This document shows positions 45,187 to 55,525 of a stretch of DNA of 64,000 nt, piece after piece. The stretch is from Luzula sylvatica (Eukaryota; Streptophyta; Magnoliopsida; Poales; Juncaceae). The stretch is taken from contig OX326960.1 of assembly GCA_946800325.1 (NCBI GenBank), forward strand, positions 37,539,629-37,603,628, written 5' to 3'. Both the position numbers and the translations under genes were made by a program. Each line of letters begins with the position of its first letter. The stretch's first letter is position 1. The notes under the pieces were generated by a model. It saw only the letters and a list, made by a program, of their open reading frames with translations. It was not told where the DNA came from and did no database searches.

Positions 45187-45728
45187 GGGCTAGGTTCAAT
45201 GACCAACATTCTTGTTTGGCCAACTCGGCCAACAACGTTTATTTCTCACAATATATACATGAAAATAAAAATCCAACCGCATAGATGTGATATATATCAC
45301 TTGAGAATGTTATAGATTTAATTTCATGAAAAATAAATATTTTTATCATCTCCATCACAATACGTAAAGATATTGACGGATGACAATATTTACGACATGA
45401 TTCATAATGAAATCAATTTTAAAATTCGAATTTTTTTCATTGGATCTAATTTAAATTATATAGATATGCTTTAGATTAATTTTTACAATGTATCGACTTT
45501 TCTTTCATCGAAATCCAAAAAAAATACCGAAATAGACGGTTGTGAAAACAGCTTATCGATTTTGTTAGATAGAAAAATGCAAACGAAACAAAATTTGTTC
45601 TACACCATATCTAAATGATATAGATTACATCTATACGGTTAAAATTTAATTTTCATTTATATAATTTGAGAAATAAACGTTGTTGGCCGAGTTGGCCAAA
45701 CAAGAGTGTTGACCAATGAACCTAGCCC
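45187..45728. mobile_element. 542-bp inverted-repeat element (MITE)
   Basis: The ends GGGCTAGGTTCAATGACCAA and, inverted, GGGCTAGGTTCATTGGTCAA start terminal repeats of about 125 bp that include TTGGCCAACTCGGCCAACAA. The element sits within a (TA)n run, so the target duplication cannot be separated from the microsatellite. Non-coding. Superfamily unclear. Confidence 0.8.
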
Positions 45729-45857
45729 TATATATATATATATATATTAACTTTTGTATGTATGTATTATTTTTCTAATGAGGTATATTATAGATGCTTT
45801 TTTATTTAAGTTAAATCACGTTTTGAAGGTACTATACTATGTATATTAAAATTTTCC

Positions 45858-46732
45858 GGGAAATTTTCAAAAAAACCCCTATCTTTTTTGGATATTTTAA
45901 AAAAACCCCTATCTTTTTAGGAACTCCAAAAATCCCCTCTACCAAATTTTTATTTTCAAATACCCCCCTTATAGTGGTTAAATCTAACCATGAATGGTGT
46001 CATTTTTTTGGAACCAAAATACCCTTCTATTTTCGTATGTAGTAATTAAAAAAATATTTTTGTTATCTTCTGATTAATTTTATTAGTTTTAAGAAAATTC
46101 ATAAATATTTTTTAACATGTAGTGATTCATAAAAATAAAATTATTAAACGTTGTGTTTGTATAATTTTAATATTTCATTTATTATTCATGAAAAACTAAC
46201 ATCAGATAATAATAAAATAAACACCTTGAAAATATATTGATATAAATATTTTTCTTTAAACATCCAGTTTTTTTCGTTCTTCTTTTATGTATTTTTTTAA
46301 TAGTTTCATGATATTTTAATTTTTAAATATTTGCAAGGTGTTCTTTTAATATTTTTGTTCATATTATTATTTTATGTTAGTTTTTCAGGAAAAAAATTAT
46401 AAAAATTAAATATATATAATGTATGAAATATTAAAATTATATAAATATAACATATGAGAATTATTTTTATAAAATTATTATGAGCTAAAAGAAATTTAGG
46501 ACTTTTTAAAAATTAATAAAAAAAAACAAAAATATTCTTTTAATTACTACATATGTAAAAAAAGGGTATTTTGGTCATAATTTTTTTTAACATCATCCAT
46601 GGTTAGTTTTAACCCCATAGGGGTTTATTTGAAAATAAAAGTTTGGTAGAGGGAGTTTTTTGAAGTTTCCAAAAAGATAGGGGTTTTTTTTAGAATATCC
46701 AAAAAAGATAGCGGTTTATTTGAAAATTTCCC
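45858..46732. mobile_element. Foldback/MULE-type MITE, family A copy 3
   Basis: 875 bp, ends GGGAAATTTTCAAAAAAACC and its inverted complement. Flanks AAATTTTCC (45849-45857) and AAATTTCCC (46733-46741) match at 8 of 9 bases. Its centre is inverted relative to copy 1 at 3103-3978 and matches it through AACACCTTG(A/C)AAATAT and related stretches. Best preserved of the three copies. Confidence 0.78.
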
Positions 46733-46741
46733 AAATTTCCC

Positions 46742-47032
46742 AAATGAACAAGAAAGTGACACGTGTCCTTTTTATTTTATGTTTCATTAGTTTTGTAAGC
46801 AATCGTGTACCGAGTGACAATTATAAGCAATATTTAGTGTTGCATAATTTTTGTAGGCAATCGTGCAACGAGTCACAATAATGCCAAATGAACAATGTGA
46901 CACGTGTCCTTTTTGGTTTTTTGTTTTTTCATTTGTATAGCCGATTGTGTAACGAGTCACAATCACGAGCATGATTTAGTGTTGCATTATTGTTATAGCC
47001 AATCGTGTAACGAGACACAATAATGAACAAAT
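46742..47032. repeat. Imperfect tandem duplication, ~145-bp unit x2
   Basis: Both units contain AATGAACAA, GTGACACGTGTCCTTTTT, a CAATCGTG(T/C)(A/C)(A/C)CGAG(T/A)(G/C)ACAAT motif twice, and a TAGTGTTGCAT phrase. The first unit starts at 46742, the second near 46886. No coding role. Confidence 0.7.
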
Positions 47033-47340
47033 AAACTGAATATACTAAAAATATCTAAACAAATTCATATTAATAATTATTTTAATATATAAAGAAGTTC
47101 ATAATAATGCTTATTTTAATATATATATAAATAAATTCATAGTATTAATATATGTAATATAATGTGTACACAATTCTAGCGAGGTATTTATGCCACCATG
47201 AAAGAGGAAATGAAAAAAAACGTATATTTCTATTTTGTCGTAAAAAAATCTGAATAATATTTTTTATATAAATAAATGGGCTTTTGAGTCTCCCTTCCAG
47301 AAGAGAAGAAGGTCCGCTACTTAAAAAACATTCCAGTTCC
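47033..47340. other. Intergenic, nothing recognised
   Basis: AT-rich filler with TTAATATAT(A/G) repeats. Confidence 0.5.
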
Positions 47341-47700
47341 TCATTTAATCCCACAAGCGAAAATTACGAAAATAGTAAGGTATTGATATAGCCATTCCGT
47401 TGAAGGTGTGTCGCCGAGTTCAGTAGCTTGAACTTGTAACCCAAGCGGGGGCAGGGTGATTCGGACGGTTAAGTTTGCTTCTCGGGTCGGATCTGGATTG
47501 GCTTTAGTTGGTCCGCCCATTCCAAGTTGTGCAGTGGGCTTTGTGGTTTGGGCGAAGGCCTGGGCTGCGTTGTCTTTAGAGTGGAGGGGAATGCGTGAGG
47601 CTGGCTTCACAGAGCAGCGATCACCTCCCGCTCTCAACGGTGGAAGGATTACGGATCCGTGCCATCCAGATCCAACATGGTTCAAGGAGCTGCTCTAACC
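47341..47700. other. GC-richer island of unknown origin
   Basis: Clearly higher in GC than its surroundings, and open in several frames (plus 47456-47698, minus 47685-47341). The minus frame reads VILPPLRAGGDRCSVK and IPLHSKDNAAQAFAQTTKP, Pro/Gly-rich with no motif I recognise. It may be a captured gene piece or part of a retroelement ORF1. GCTTCTCGGGTCGGA occurs here and again near 47830. Confidence 0.35.
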
Positions 47701-48125
47701 GGACATTCACCTTTTCTTTTGCGTATGATTTCTTTTTTTTTAGGAGTTGTACAAATTGTATTTCTCTGATTTTTTGTCGTCAAAGCTGAAAAATAAAAAT
47801 CATGGATTATTATCCAAATATGAAGAGTTTGCTTCTCGGGTCGGACATTCACCTTTTCTTTTGCGTATGATTTCATTTTTTTTAGGAGTTGTACTGACAC
47901 CTAAAATTGTATTTCTAACCGTACATTCACCTTTTCTTTTGCGTATGATTTTATTTTTTTTAGGAGTTGTACTGACACCTAAAATTGTATTTCTAACCGT
48001 ACATTCACCTTTTCTTTTGCGTATGATTTTATTTTTTTTAGGAGTTGTACTGACACCTAAAATTGTATTTCTCTGATTTTTTGTCGTCAAAGCTGAAAAA
48101 TAAAAATCATGGATTATTATCCAAA
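47697..48125. repeat. Tandem repeat, ~79-bp unit, 3-4 copies
   Basis: Units beginning (C/T)CGGACATTCACC or CCGTACATTCACC followed by TTTTCTTTTGCGTATGATTT start near 47698, 47840, 47918 and 47997. They are embedded between two copies of CTGATTTTTTGTCGTCAAAG (47767 and 48075). Open frames across them simply reflect the period and are not genes. Confidence 0.8.
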
Positions 48126-48343
48126 TATGAAGAGTTTCAATGTCTAGTTTTTTAGAGAACTTTGAATTAATTGTATTGTTATGGTCTGATATTACAGGCT
48201 TACAGCCTCTTTTTTTTTGAGAAATATCTTTTATCCAAATTAGTTACTGTTCTAATGGATTATCCAAATTACAGCCTTAATTTCAAAGCTTCAATGTCAT
48301 GCCAATTATTTTTCTTGGGCAAGTCCCGTTAGTTCTTATCTCC

Positions 48344-48677
48344 AATTCACGGCGGAATTTGCGCTCAACAAGGCACAAAGACTCGCATCGATTGCTCGTC
48401 TCCAAATGGGATTCTTTTATTCAGAGAAATTAGAAAAATTATCGTGGCTTACGGCTCCAGAATTCTAACCGTTCAGAACAGTGCTGACATGTACGCTAGC
48501 AAGTACAAAAGAATCCGGATCTCTCTCACCGTACGCACCAAGGATATTTTCGTCATTTCATAAAATATTTTTGGTCTCTAATTATTAGTTTGTTGGCTGA
48601 AATTATTGTTTTGTTTTGTGTAGCTATGTCTGGGAATTATGTGAATTTTGGCGTGTTCGGACTATATGTAGATAGAG
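48344..48677 (+). pseudogene. Duplicated exportin-7 fragment (part of exon 22, intron 22, part of exon 23)
   Basis: Aligns with 41398-41733 of the exportin-7 gene over its whole length at roughly 90% identity by eye, including the intron, so it arose by DNA duplication and not from mRNA. A lost base in CACAAAGACTCGCATCGA shifts the frame, and the intron donor GGGGTAC has become AAGGATA. It ends abruptly at 48677, a few bases before the stop codon of the minus-strand LINE. Confidence 0.9.
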
Positions 48678-48681
48678 GCTG

Positions 48682-51390
48682 TCACATGACTGGGATGCTC
48701 GAGTCCTGATAATCGATCTGGATAATCCTCGCCATATTTTCTAGCATATCCGCCTCTCGGTTTTCTTTTCTTGGGATATAACGGAAGCTTGGATCTTTTA
48801 ATCTTCGTTTCCAGAGGATACAATCTCGGGCATTCTGAATAGCCCTCCATGAGCTCACCCTATCTACTGCTTCTACTTCTCCCATGCATGCTGTGAGCAC
48901 TTGTATCGTTTCCTCATTATCTGAAAAGAAACCACAAATAGATTCTCTATAATGGCTCGCTACATACTGCAGAGCCAGCTCCATCGCTTTTAATTCCCCT
49001 TCTATTGACTGGAGGCGTCCAGTTCCCGATTTCGTTTGTACCCATACCACTCTCTGGTATTTGTCTTTGTGGACAAAAGCTAAGCCATATCTCCCATCCT
49101 CGCTTCCTGAATAGTCTGAGCAACAAAACAGATCATAATTCTGGGGTAAGTCCAGGTATTGGTGGTTAATCGGTAACGGGTTACCATTCATGTCCGATAA
49201 GGAACCCGTTAAGACATCCTGTGTTGCCCTTTTGATTATGCTATAAAAATCCAGTCTAATTTTCCTAATTAGCGCAAATAAGAAAGGGGTTGTCCTACTC
49301 GCTGAGCCCATGGAGAGATGATCTCCATAATTTGGTTGCTTAAATCAATCCCACTAATTGAGCATGGCGCCATTGCCCAAAATTGAAAAGTTATAGGACA
49401 TAGAAATAAAATGTGCTTAGTGGTTTCTAAACCCAAACCACATAAGGAGCAGATCGGGGGCCGGGGAAATGGACTGGATTTTTTTATGCAGATTGTAATT
49501 TGTTGGTATAGCATCATGAATCACTTTCCAAATAAACATTTTAAGCCTTGGCAAAACACCTCTTAAATTCCAGAACCATTTCCAGGATTGCTCTGATCCG
49601 GGGCTTATCTGCAAAGCATCGACATGATTACCAGTTGCTATGACTTTATATAATTCCTTGACCGCCACCTTTCCATTATATGACTTAGACCAGATCAGAA
49701 GATCCTCCATACTCTCGTATAAACATGGATTAAAGGGAATTTGAGTGATGATCTGGCAGCGTTGAGGAGAAAACCATTTATTTATTTCTAGCAAATTCTA
49801 GCTATTCACTTCTATATCAAAAAGGTCCCTCATCTTCAGATTTCGTGCCTGTTGGTTTGGAGGGTTGTATGTGGGACCTCCTTCGAACCATGGTTGTCCA
49901 ATCGCTTGGCATGATTCACCATTTCCTAAAATCCATTTTGTATTATCATTAAAAATCGGTCTCAAGCTCAATAAAGCCCACCAAAACTGCGAGATATCCC
50001 TATTCCTTTTCGTGAGCCAAATTGTATTTCGAGGCATGTATTTTACCCTGGTTTGTTGTATCCATAAAGCTTCCCCTTGATTAATCACCCTCCATAGTTG
50101 CTTTGCCAACAAAGCTTTATTCATCGAAACAAGATCCATCAGTTGAAGACCTCCCATATGCCGAGGCTGCAGTAACTTCTTCCAAGGGATCTATGCTAAA
50201 TAGTGTTTTTTATCACTTTTTTCCTCCAAATGAACCCCCTGATCAGTGACTTTATTTTATGAATCACTATGACCGGGATATCCTGAGAACCCATATAATA
50301 AAGAGGGATCAATAACAAAACCGATCGCACCAGTGCAATCCTACCAGCAAAGGAGAGAAGCTTTTTCATCCAACCATGTAAACTAAAACTGATTTTTTGA
50401 ATTAAGTAATCATAGTCTACTACTCTTGCTCGTTTCAATTGTATGAGAGTACCCAGATATTTCCCTTGTGTTGATTCATCCGAGATACCAAAGAGTTGGC
50501 AGATTTGCTCCCTTTGGTTAGGGGTTGTTTTTTACTAAACCAAATGCAAGTTTTAGCGGGATTCATACACAAACCCGACACTTGGCTAAAAACCTGGAGG
50601 ATATGTCTCACCTGACTGGCCTCTCGAAAACTGGCTTCTCCATAAATAATGAGATCATCTGCGTACATTGAGTGCGTAAAATAGGGTCCTCTCGATCCTA
50701 GCGTTATACCCTTAATATTTCCTTCATCTAGATTGAAACTCAGCATTTGCGAAAGCAATTCCATTGCTATAATAAATAGAGTAGGTGAGAGAGGACACCC
50801 TTGCCTTAGCCCTCTCTCCGGTTTAAGAAATCCCGATCATTTTCCGCCAATTTGAAAGGTATATTCCGGGGACTTAATACAATTCAGGATCCACTTAGAC
50901 ATACAATCTGGAAAGTGCATGAGTTCAAGCATTCGGAGCATAAATCCCCATTCCAAACTAACATACGCTTTTTTCAAATCGATCTTCATCGCAAACACTT
51001 GCTGATTATACGAGGGAGAGTTAAAGGAGTGTAGTACCTCAGCTTGAAGTATAATGTTATCGTGTATTACTCTCCCTGCTACAAAGCCCGATTGATTAAT
51101 GGGTATAAGTCTCCGTAGAAAAGGCTTGATTCGATAGGCTATTATTTTTGCAATCACTTTATACGAGAAATTTCAAATACTAATCGGACGAAAATCATGA
51201 ATTGTGAGAGGATTATCGATCTTTGGGATTAGGGATATATTTGTCTTACCTAATGAGCTAGGCCAGACATTAAATTGAAAGAAATCTTGGACAGATTTGG
51301 TAATCTGGTCCTTAAATTTTGATAGATTGACTTGAAAGAATATGGTGTGAATTCCTTCCGGTCACGGGGCTTTATCCAAACTCTTGAAGT
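48682..51390 (-). mobile_element. Degenerate plant LINE (non-LTR retrotransposon ORF2), 5'-truncated
   Basis: Read right to left, the order is that of plant L1-type ORF2. Reverse transcriptase starts near 51370 with a KAPxPEGIH motif, then INQSGFVAGRVIHDNI (about 51090), GLRQGCPLSPTLF (about 50800) and the catalytic MYADDLIIYG (about 50675). A connecting region with KLLSFAGRIALVRSVL and a GGLQLMDLVSMNKALLAKQL block (from 50157) follows, then a zinc-binding domain (LPRLKMFIWKVIHDAIPT; ICSLCGLGLETTKHILFLCP) and an RNase H-like domain (SDYSGSEDGRYGLAFVHK; FRYIPRKENREADML) to 48682. Several in-frame stops and frameshifts (for example near 50823 and 51174) make it inactive. The endonuclease domain and ORF1 are missing, and no poly(A) tail is seen at the low-coordinate end. 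Confidence 0.92.
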
Positions 51391-51394
51391 TGAA

Positions 51395-51739
51395 GCCTCT
51401 GCAGCCCTATCTCCCCTCCCCAATTACTCTCCAGTTGCTATAGTCTCGTCTCACCTCCAGTTTTTCTCTCTCGCACATGTTTCCTTTCCCTCGGCAAATT
51501 AGACGCAGTTGACAGCGGACGTGATTGCCCAGTTTCTCTCTCGACGCACATCTCGATCTCTCCGACGATCCTGATCCCACAACGTCGAGTAAATATCTGC
51601 GAGTTTCTCAGAAACATTGGAAGAATGGCGTCTTCGTTATGCAGTAAAAGTCACACGTCACCGTTGCTCTCTTCCCCTAGTTTGTCATGATTGTCTTCAT
51701 TTTTACCCCCTATTTCCCTCTCTAATTTGATTAGTTTGC
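51395..51739 (+). other. Possible orphan gene 5' end
   Basis: A pyrimidine-rich, leader-like stretch with CTCTCTC runs leads to GAAGAATGGCGTCTTC at 51619, whose frame reads MASSLCSKSHTSPLLSSPSL and then stops. This Ser-rich start looks like a plastid transit peptide beginning, but no continuation was found. It may be a captured promoter or exon-1 fragment next to the truncated LINE end. Confidence 0.3.
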
Positions 51740-51756
51740 TCTCTTCATTTTTACAC

Positions 51757-51791
<35 letters not shown>

Positions 51792-51803
51792 AAAAAACAA
51801 AAA
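51740..51803 (+). mobile_element. Poly(A) retroposon stub with 13-bp target duplication
   Basis: TTGATTAGTTTGC occurs at 51727-51739 and again at 51804-51816. Between them are ~20 bases of unique sequence and a run of about 30 A residues (51760-51789) followed by an A-rich tail. This is the expected scar of an extremely 5'-truncated retroposition event. Confidence 0.6.
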
Positions 51804-52073
51804 TTGATTAGTTTGCATGATTGTTCAAAGTTAAATTCTTGTACGACATTTTTTTGCAGATTTAAGGTTGGGATATAATTTGATACTAATAGAATCAAAT
51901 CACAAGACATATATATAACTTGGATAATAATCATGCAATTTAAGATGAAGTTAGGACTCGAACTAGCTTACTAGCTAAATAATCTTCATAATTCATGATA
52001 GTGGGTGGTCATTGTTGAATACACCATCCATATTTACAAGTACAACAAACTATATAAGTAATGCAAAACAATA
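51804..52073. other. Intergenic, nothing recognised
   Basis: AT-rich DNA between the retroposon stub and the satellite. Confidence 0.5.
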
Positions 52074-53843
52074 CACCAAATTTTACAAATACTAACAAGG
52101 TTTTCTTTTCGATTCATAACAATTTTTTTACGCTTTGAGGAGTTCAAATAACGTGTTTTTAGATCATTTGTATCGTATCTTTTACTATGTAATTTTTCAC
52201 CAAATTTTACAAACACTAAGAAATTTTGTTTTTCGATTCATAACAATCTTTTAACGCTCTGAGGAGTTCAAATAACTTGATTTTGTGATTTGAATCAAAT
52301 CTTTTACTACGTAACCTCTCACCAAATTGTACAAACACTAAGAAAGTTTTATTCTCGATTCATAGCAATCTTTTTACGCTTTGAGAAATTCAAATAACGT
52401 GTTTTTAAATCATTTGTATCGTATCTTTTACTACATAACTTTTCACCAAATTTTACAAACATTAAGAAAGTTTGTTTTTCGATTCATAACAATCTTTTAA
52501 CGCTGTCAGGAGTCCAAATAACGTGTTTTTGAGATGGTTTGGATCGAAATCTTTTACTGCGTAACTTTTCACCAAACTGTACAAACACTAAGAAAGTTTT
52601 CTTTTCGATTCATGGCTATCTTTTTACGCTTTGAGGAGTTCAAATAACGTGTATTTAGATCATTTGTACAGTTTCTTTTACAACATAAATTTTCACCAAA
52701 TTTTACAAACCCTAAGAAAGTTTGTTTTTCGATTCATAACAATCTTTTGACGCTCCGACGAGGCCAAATAACATGTTTTTGAGATTGTTTGGATCAAATC
52801 TTTTACTACATAACTTTTCACCAAATTGTACTTTGGATCGAATCTTTTACTACATAACTTTTCACCAAATCGTACAAACACTAGGAAATTTTTCTTTTCG
52901 ATTCATAGCAATCTTTTAACGCTTTGAGGAGTTCAAATAACGTGTTTTTAGATCATTTGTATCGTATCTTTTACTACGTAACTTTTCACCAAATTTTACA
53001 AACACTAAGAAAGTTTGTTTTTCGATTCATGACAATCTTTTAACGCTCCGAGGAGTCCAAATAACTCGTTTTAGTGATGGTTTGAATCGAATCTTTTACT
53101 ACGTAAATTTTCACCAAATTATACAAATACTAAGAAAGTTTTATTTTCGATTCGTAGTAATCTTTTTACGCTTTCTGGAGTTTAAATAACGTGTTTTTAG
53201 ATCATTTGTATCGTACCTTTTACTACATAACTTTTCACCAAATTTTGCAAACATTAAGAAAGTTTGTTTTTCGATTCATAACAATCTTTTAACGCTCCGA
53301 GGAGGCCAAATAACATGTTTTTGAGGTGGTTTGGATCGAATCTTGTACTACGTAACTTTTCACCAAATTGTACAAACACTAAGAAAGTTTTCTTTTCGAT
53401 TCAAAGCAATCTTTTTGTTCTTTGAGGAGTTCAAATAACGTGTTTTTAGATCATTTGTATCGTATCTTTTACTACGTAACTTTTCACCAAATTTTACAAA
53501 CACTAAGAAAGTTTGTTTTTCGATTCATAACAATCTCTTAACGCTCTGAGGAGTCCAAATAACGTGTTTCTGGGATGGTTTGGATCGAATATTTTACTAC
53601 GTAACTTTTCACCAAATTGTACAACCACTAAGAAAGTTTTCTTTTCGATTCATAGCAATCTTTTTACGCTTTTAGGAGTTCAAATAACGTGTTTTTAAAT
53701 CATTTGTATCGTATCTTTTACAACATAACTTTTAACCAAATTTTACAAACACAAAGAAAGATTGTTTTTCGATTCATAACAATCTTTTAACGCTGCGAGG
53801 AGTCCAAAAATCGTGTTTTTGAGATGGTTTGGATCGAATATTT
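52074..53843. repeat. Satellite array, left part (~124-bp monomers in ~248-bp dimers)
   Basis: CACCAAATT(T/G)TAC starts at 52074, 52198, 52320, 52444, 52570, 52694, 52819, (52863), 52987 and so on, at 122-126-bp spacing. Two monomer types alternate. Type A has AGTTTGTTTTTCGATTCATA and GATGGTTTGGATCGAATC. Type B has AGTTTTCTTTTCGATTCATA and GATCATTTGTATCGTATC. A 44-bp partial unit at 52819-52862 breaks the register once. About 14 monomers. No frame is conserved. Confidence 0.95.
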
Positions 53844-53918
53844 TGTTGGTTCAAATTTCTTAGGGTTTGATTATCTCAAAATAATGTCGATATTACTAAT
53901 CTATATGTGGGAGTGACA

Positions 53919-54250
53919 TTTATAGAAATAGAATACGTAACCCACAAAATGATCAAAAGAAGAATCAAGACGTTGGAAGTCAAGACGGTGAAGAAACGAT
54001 GGCACGAAAACGCATGATCAAGTGAAGATATCAAGACATCGAAGATTCCGCAAGTTGGGGTATCACACAAATCATCAAAACAATTTATAGAAATAGAATA
54101 TGTAACCCACAAAAGGATCAAAAGAAGAATCAAGACGTTGGAAGTCAAGACGGTGAAGAAACGATGGCACGAAAACGCATGATCAAGTGAAGATATCAAG
54201 ACATCGAAGATTCCGCAAGTTGGGGTATCACACAAATCACCAAAACAATT
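53919..54250. repeat. 165-bp tandem duplication inside the solo LTR
   Basis: The segment from TATAGAAATAGAATACGTAA (53921) recurs at 54086 with very few changes (for example TACGTAAC to TATGTAAC). The related LTR at 279-1528 has no such duplication. Confidence 0.9.
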
Positions 54251-54955
54251 TATAGGTATCCCTAAACTTGTTTATGAATTATTAAGCTCAAAATTAGTCA
54301 AAGAAATATATTCGAAATCCATCAAAAAGATGAAATAGCAAATGAGGCTGACAGAAATATGTCCGTTATAACGGACCATCAATGTCTGTTGTAACGGACC
54401 TTCTCGTCTTCTTCAAGAATGGAAAACACAGTATAGTACGTTACAACGGATTCACCAGTCCGTTGTAACGGACACCCACCAAGCGTTGCAACAAACGTTT
54501 CACCGTTACAACGCTAATTAATACCAACTTGAAGAAAAGTCACAGAACTATGTCCGTTGTAACGGACCACTATGTCCGTTGTAACGGACATTGAACTCAC
54601 TTCAGTATACCGAATATTACTCCATGTCCGTTGTAACGGAATAACCAATCCGTTGTAACGGACAAACACCAACCGTTGTAACGGAATAATCTTCGTTATA
54701 ACAGATATATAAAACAATCCTGAAGTGAGGTCATAGTTGAACGTCCGTTGTAACGGACTGTGTAGTTCGCTATAACAAACTCTTAATTCACGAACTCCGT
54801 TATAACGGACCTTATTTTCGTTGTAACGGACTATGAAAAATACGAATATATTGGCCGTAACGGCTAGTTTGACTTATGGTCCGTTGTAACGGACTATATG
54901 TCCTTTGTAACGGACTGTGCAAAAAAAGCAAGATAAGGGAAGAGTCTATGTGTTC

Positions 54956-54963
54956 TATAAATA
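54956..54963 (+). promoter_or_regulatory. LTR TATA box
   Basis: TATAAATA, about 35 bp downstream of the last palindrome; same placement as in the LTR at 279-1528. Confidence 0.65.
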
Positions 54964-55525
54964 GAACTCTTCCCTCATTCTCTCTCATCATCTCAACCAA
55001 TATATTTTCCCAATCAAAAGAGAGAAATCCTAGCTTTAAATCTTGAGCTTAATCTTCTAAACATTCTTAGAGATTATTAGATCCCCTTTCATTCCATAAA
55101 ATACGATTCCCCACTTGCGTGACCGATCACGCGTAGTTCGTATTAGTCAATTGTAATAGGCTAGTGCAAAGATTGTAAAACCCGTCATAGATCGATAGAA
55201 GCGTGTAAATCGATCTATGCAAAACTTGTAATTGCTTGATTTGGGTATTCAATCGAAAGCCGAAAAGGCGCAAGGCAACCCCGGAGACGTAGGTACTTGC
55301 AATCAATCGAGTCGGTCGATTGAGCGAGTAGACGGTGAGTTAAAGCTACAAAGCAACAACCTACCGAACTCCGTAAACAAATATCTTGTGTTATTTGTTT
55401 TGGTATTGTATTCTTCCTCTAATTTATTTACGCTTCCGCACCAAATTGTAATTGTATTCCATTACCGCGAAAATTGGACCTTAGGACTTCCTATTCAACC
55501 CCCTCTAGGTCTAAATTAAACAACA

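Larger units (their letters stand above)
53844..55525 (+). mobile_element. Solo LTR (Copia-like) inserted in the satellite
   Basis: A 1682-bp LTR, TGTTGG...CAACA, with a perfect 5-bp target duplication TATTT (53839-53843 and 55526-55530) and satellite on both sides. No internal region or second LTR is present, so it is the product of LTR-LTR recombination. It is related to the LTR at 279-1528 through its ends and U5. U3 carries at least twelve copies of (T)CCGTTGTAACGGA-type palindromes between 54359 and 54920. A TATA box follows at 54956-54963. Frames inside it are artefacts of the repeats. Confidence 0.95.

Noticed and set aside
47747..48076. Repetitive frames on both strands
   Set aside because: Explained by the ~79-bp tandem repeat, not by coding constraint.
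53876..54235. 119-aa minus-strand frame with an internal repeat
   Set aside because: The repeat is the 165-bp DNA duplication in the solo LTR (divisible by three); not a protein gene.
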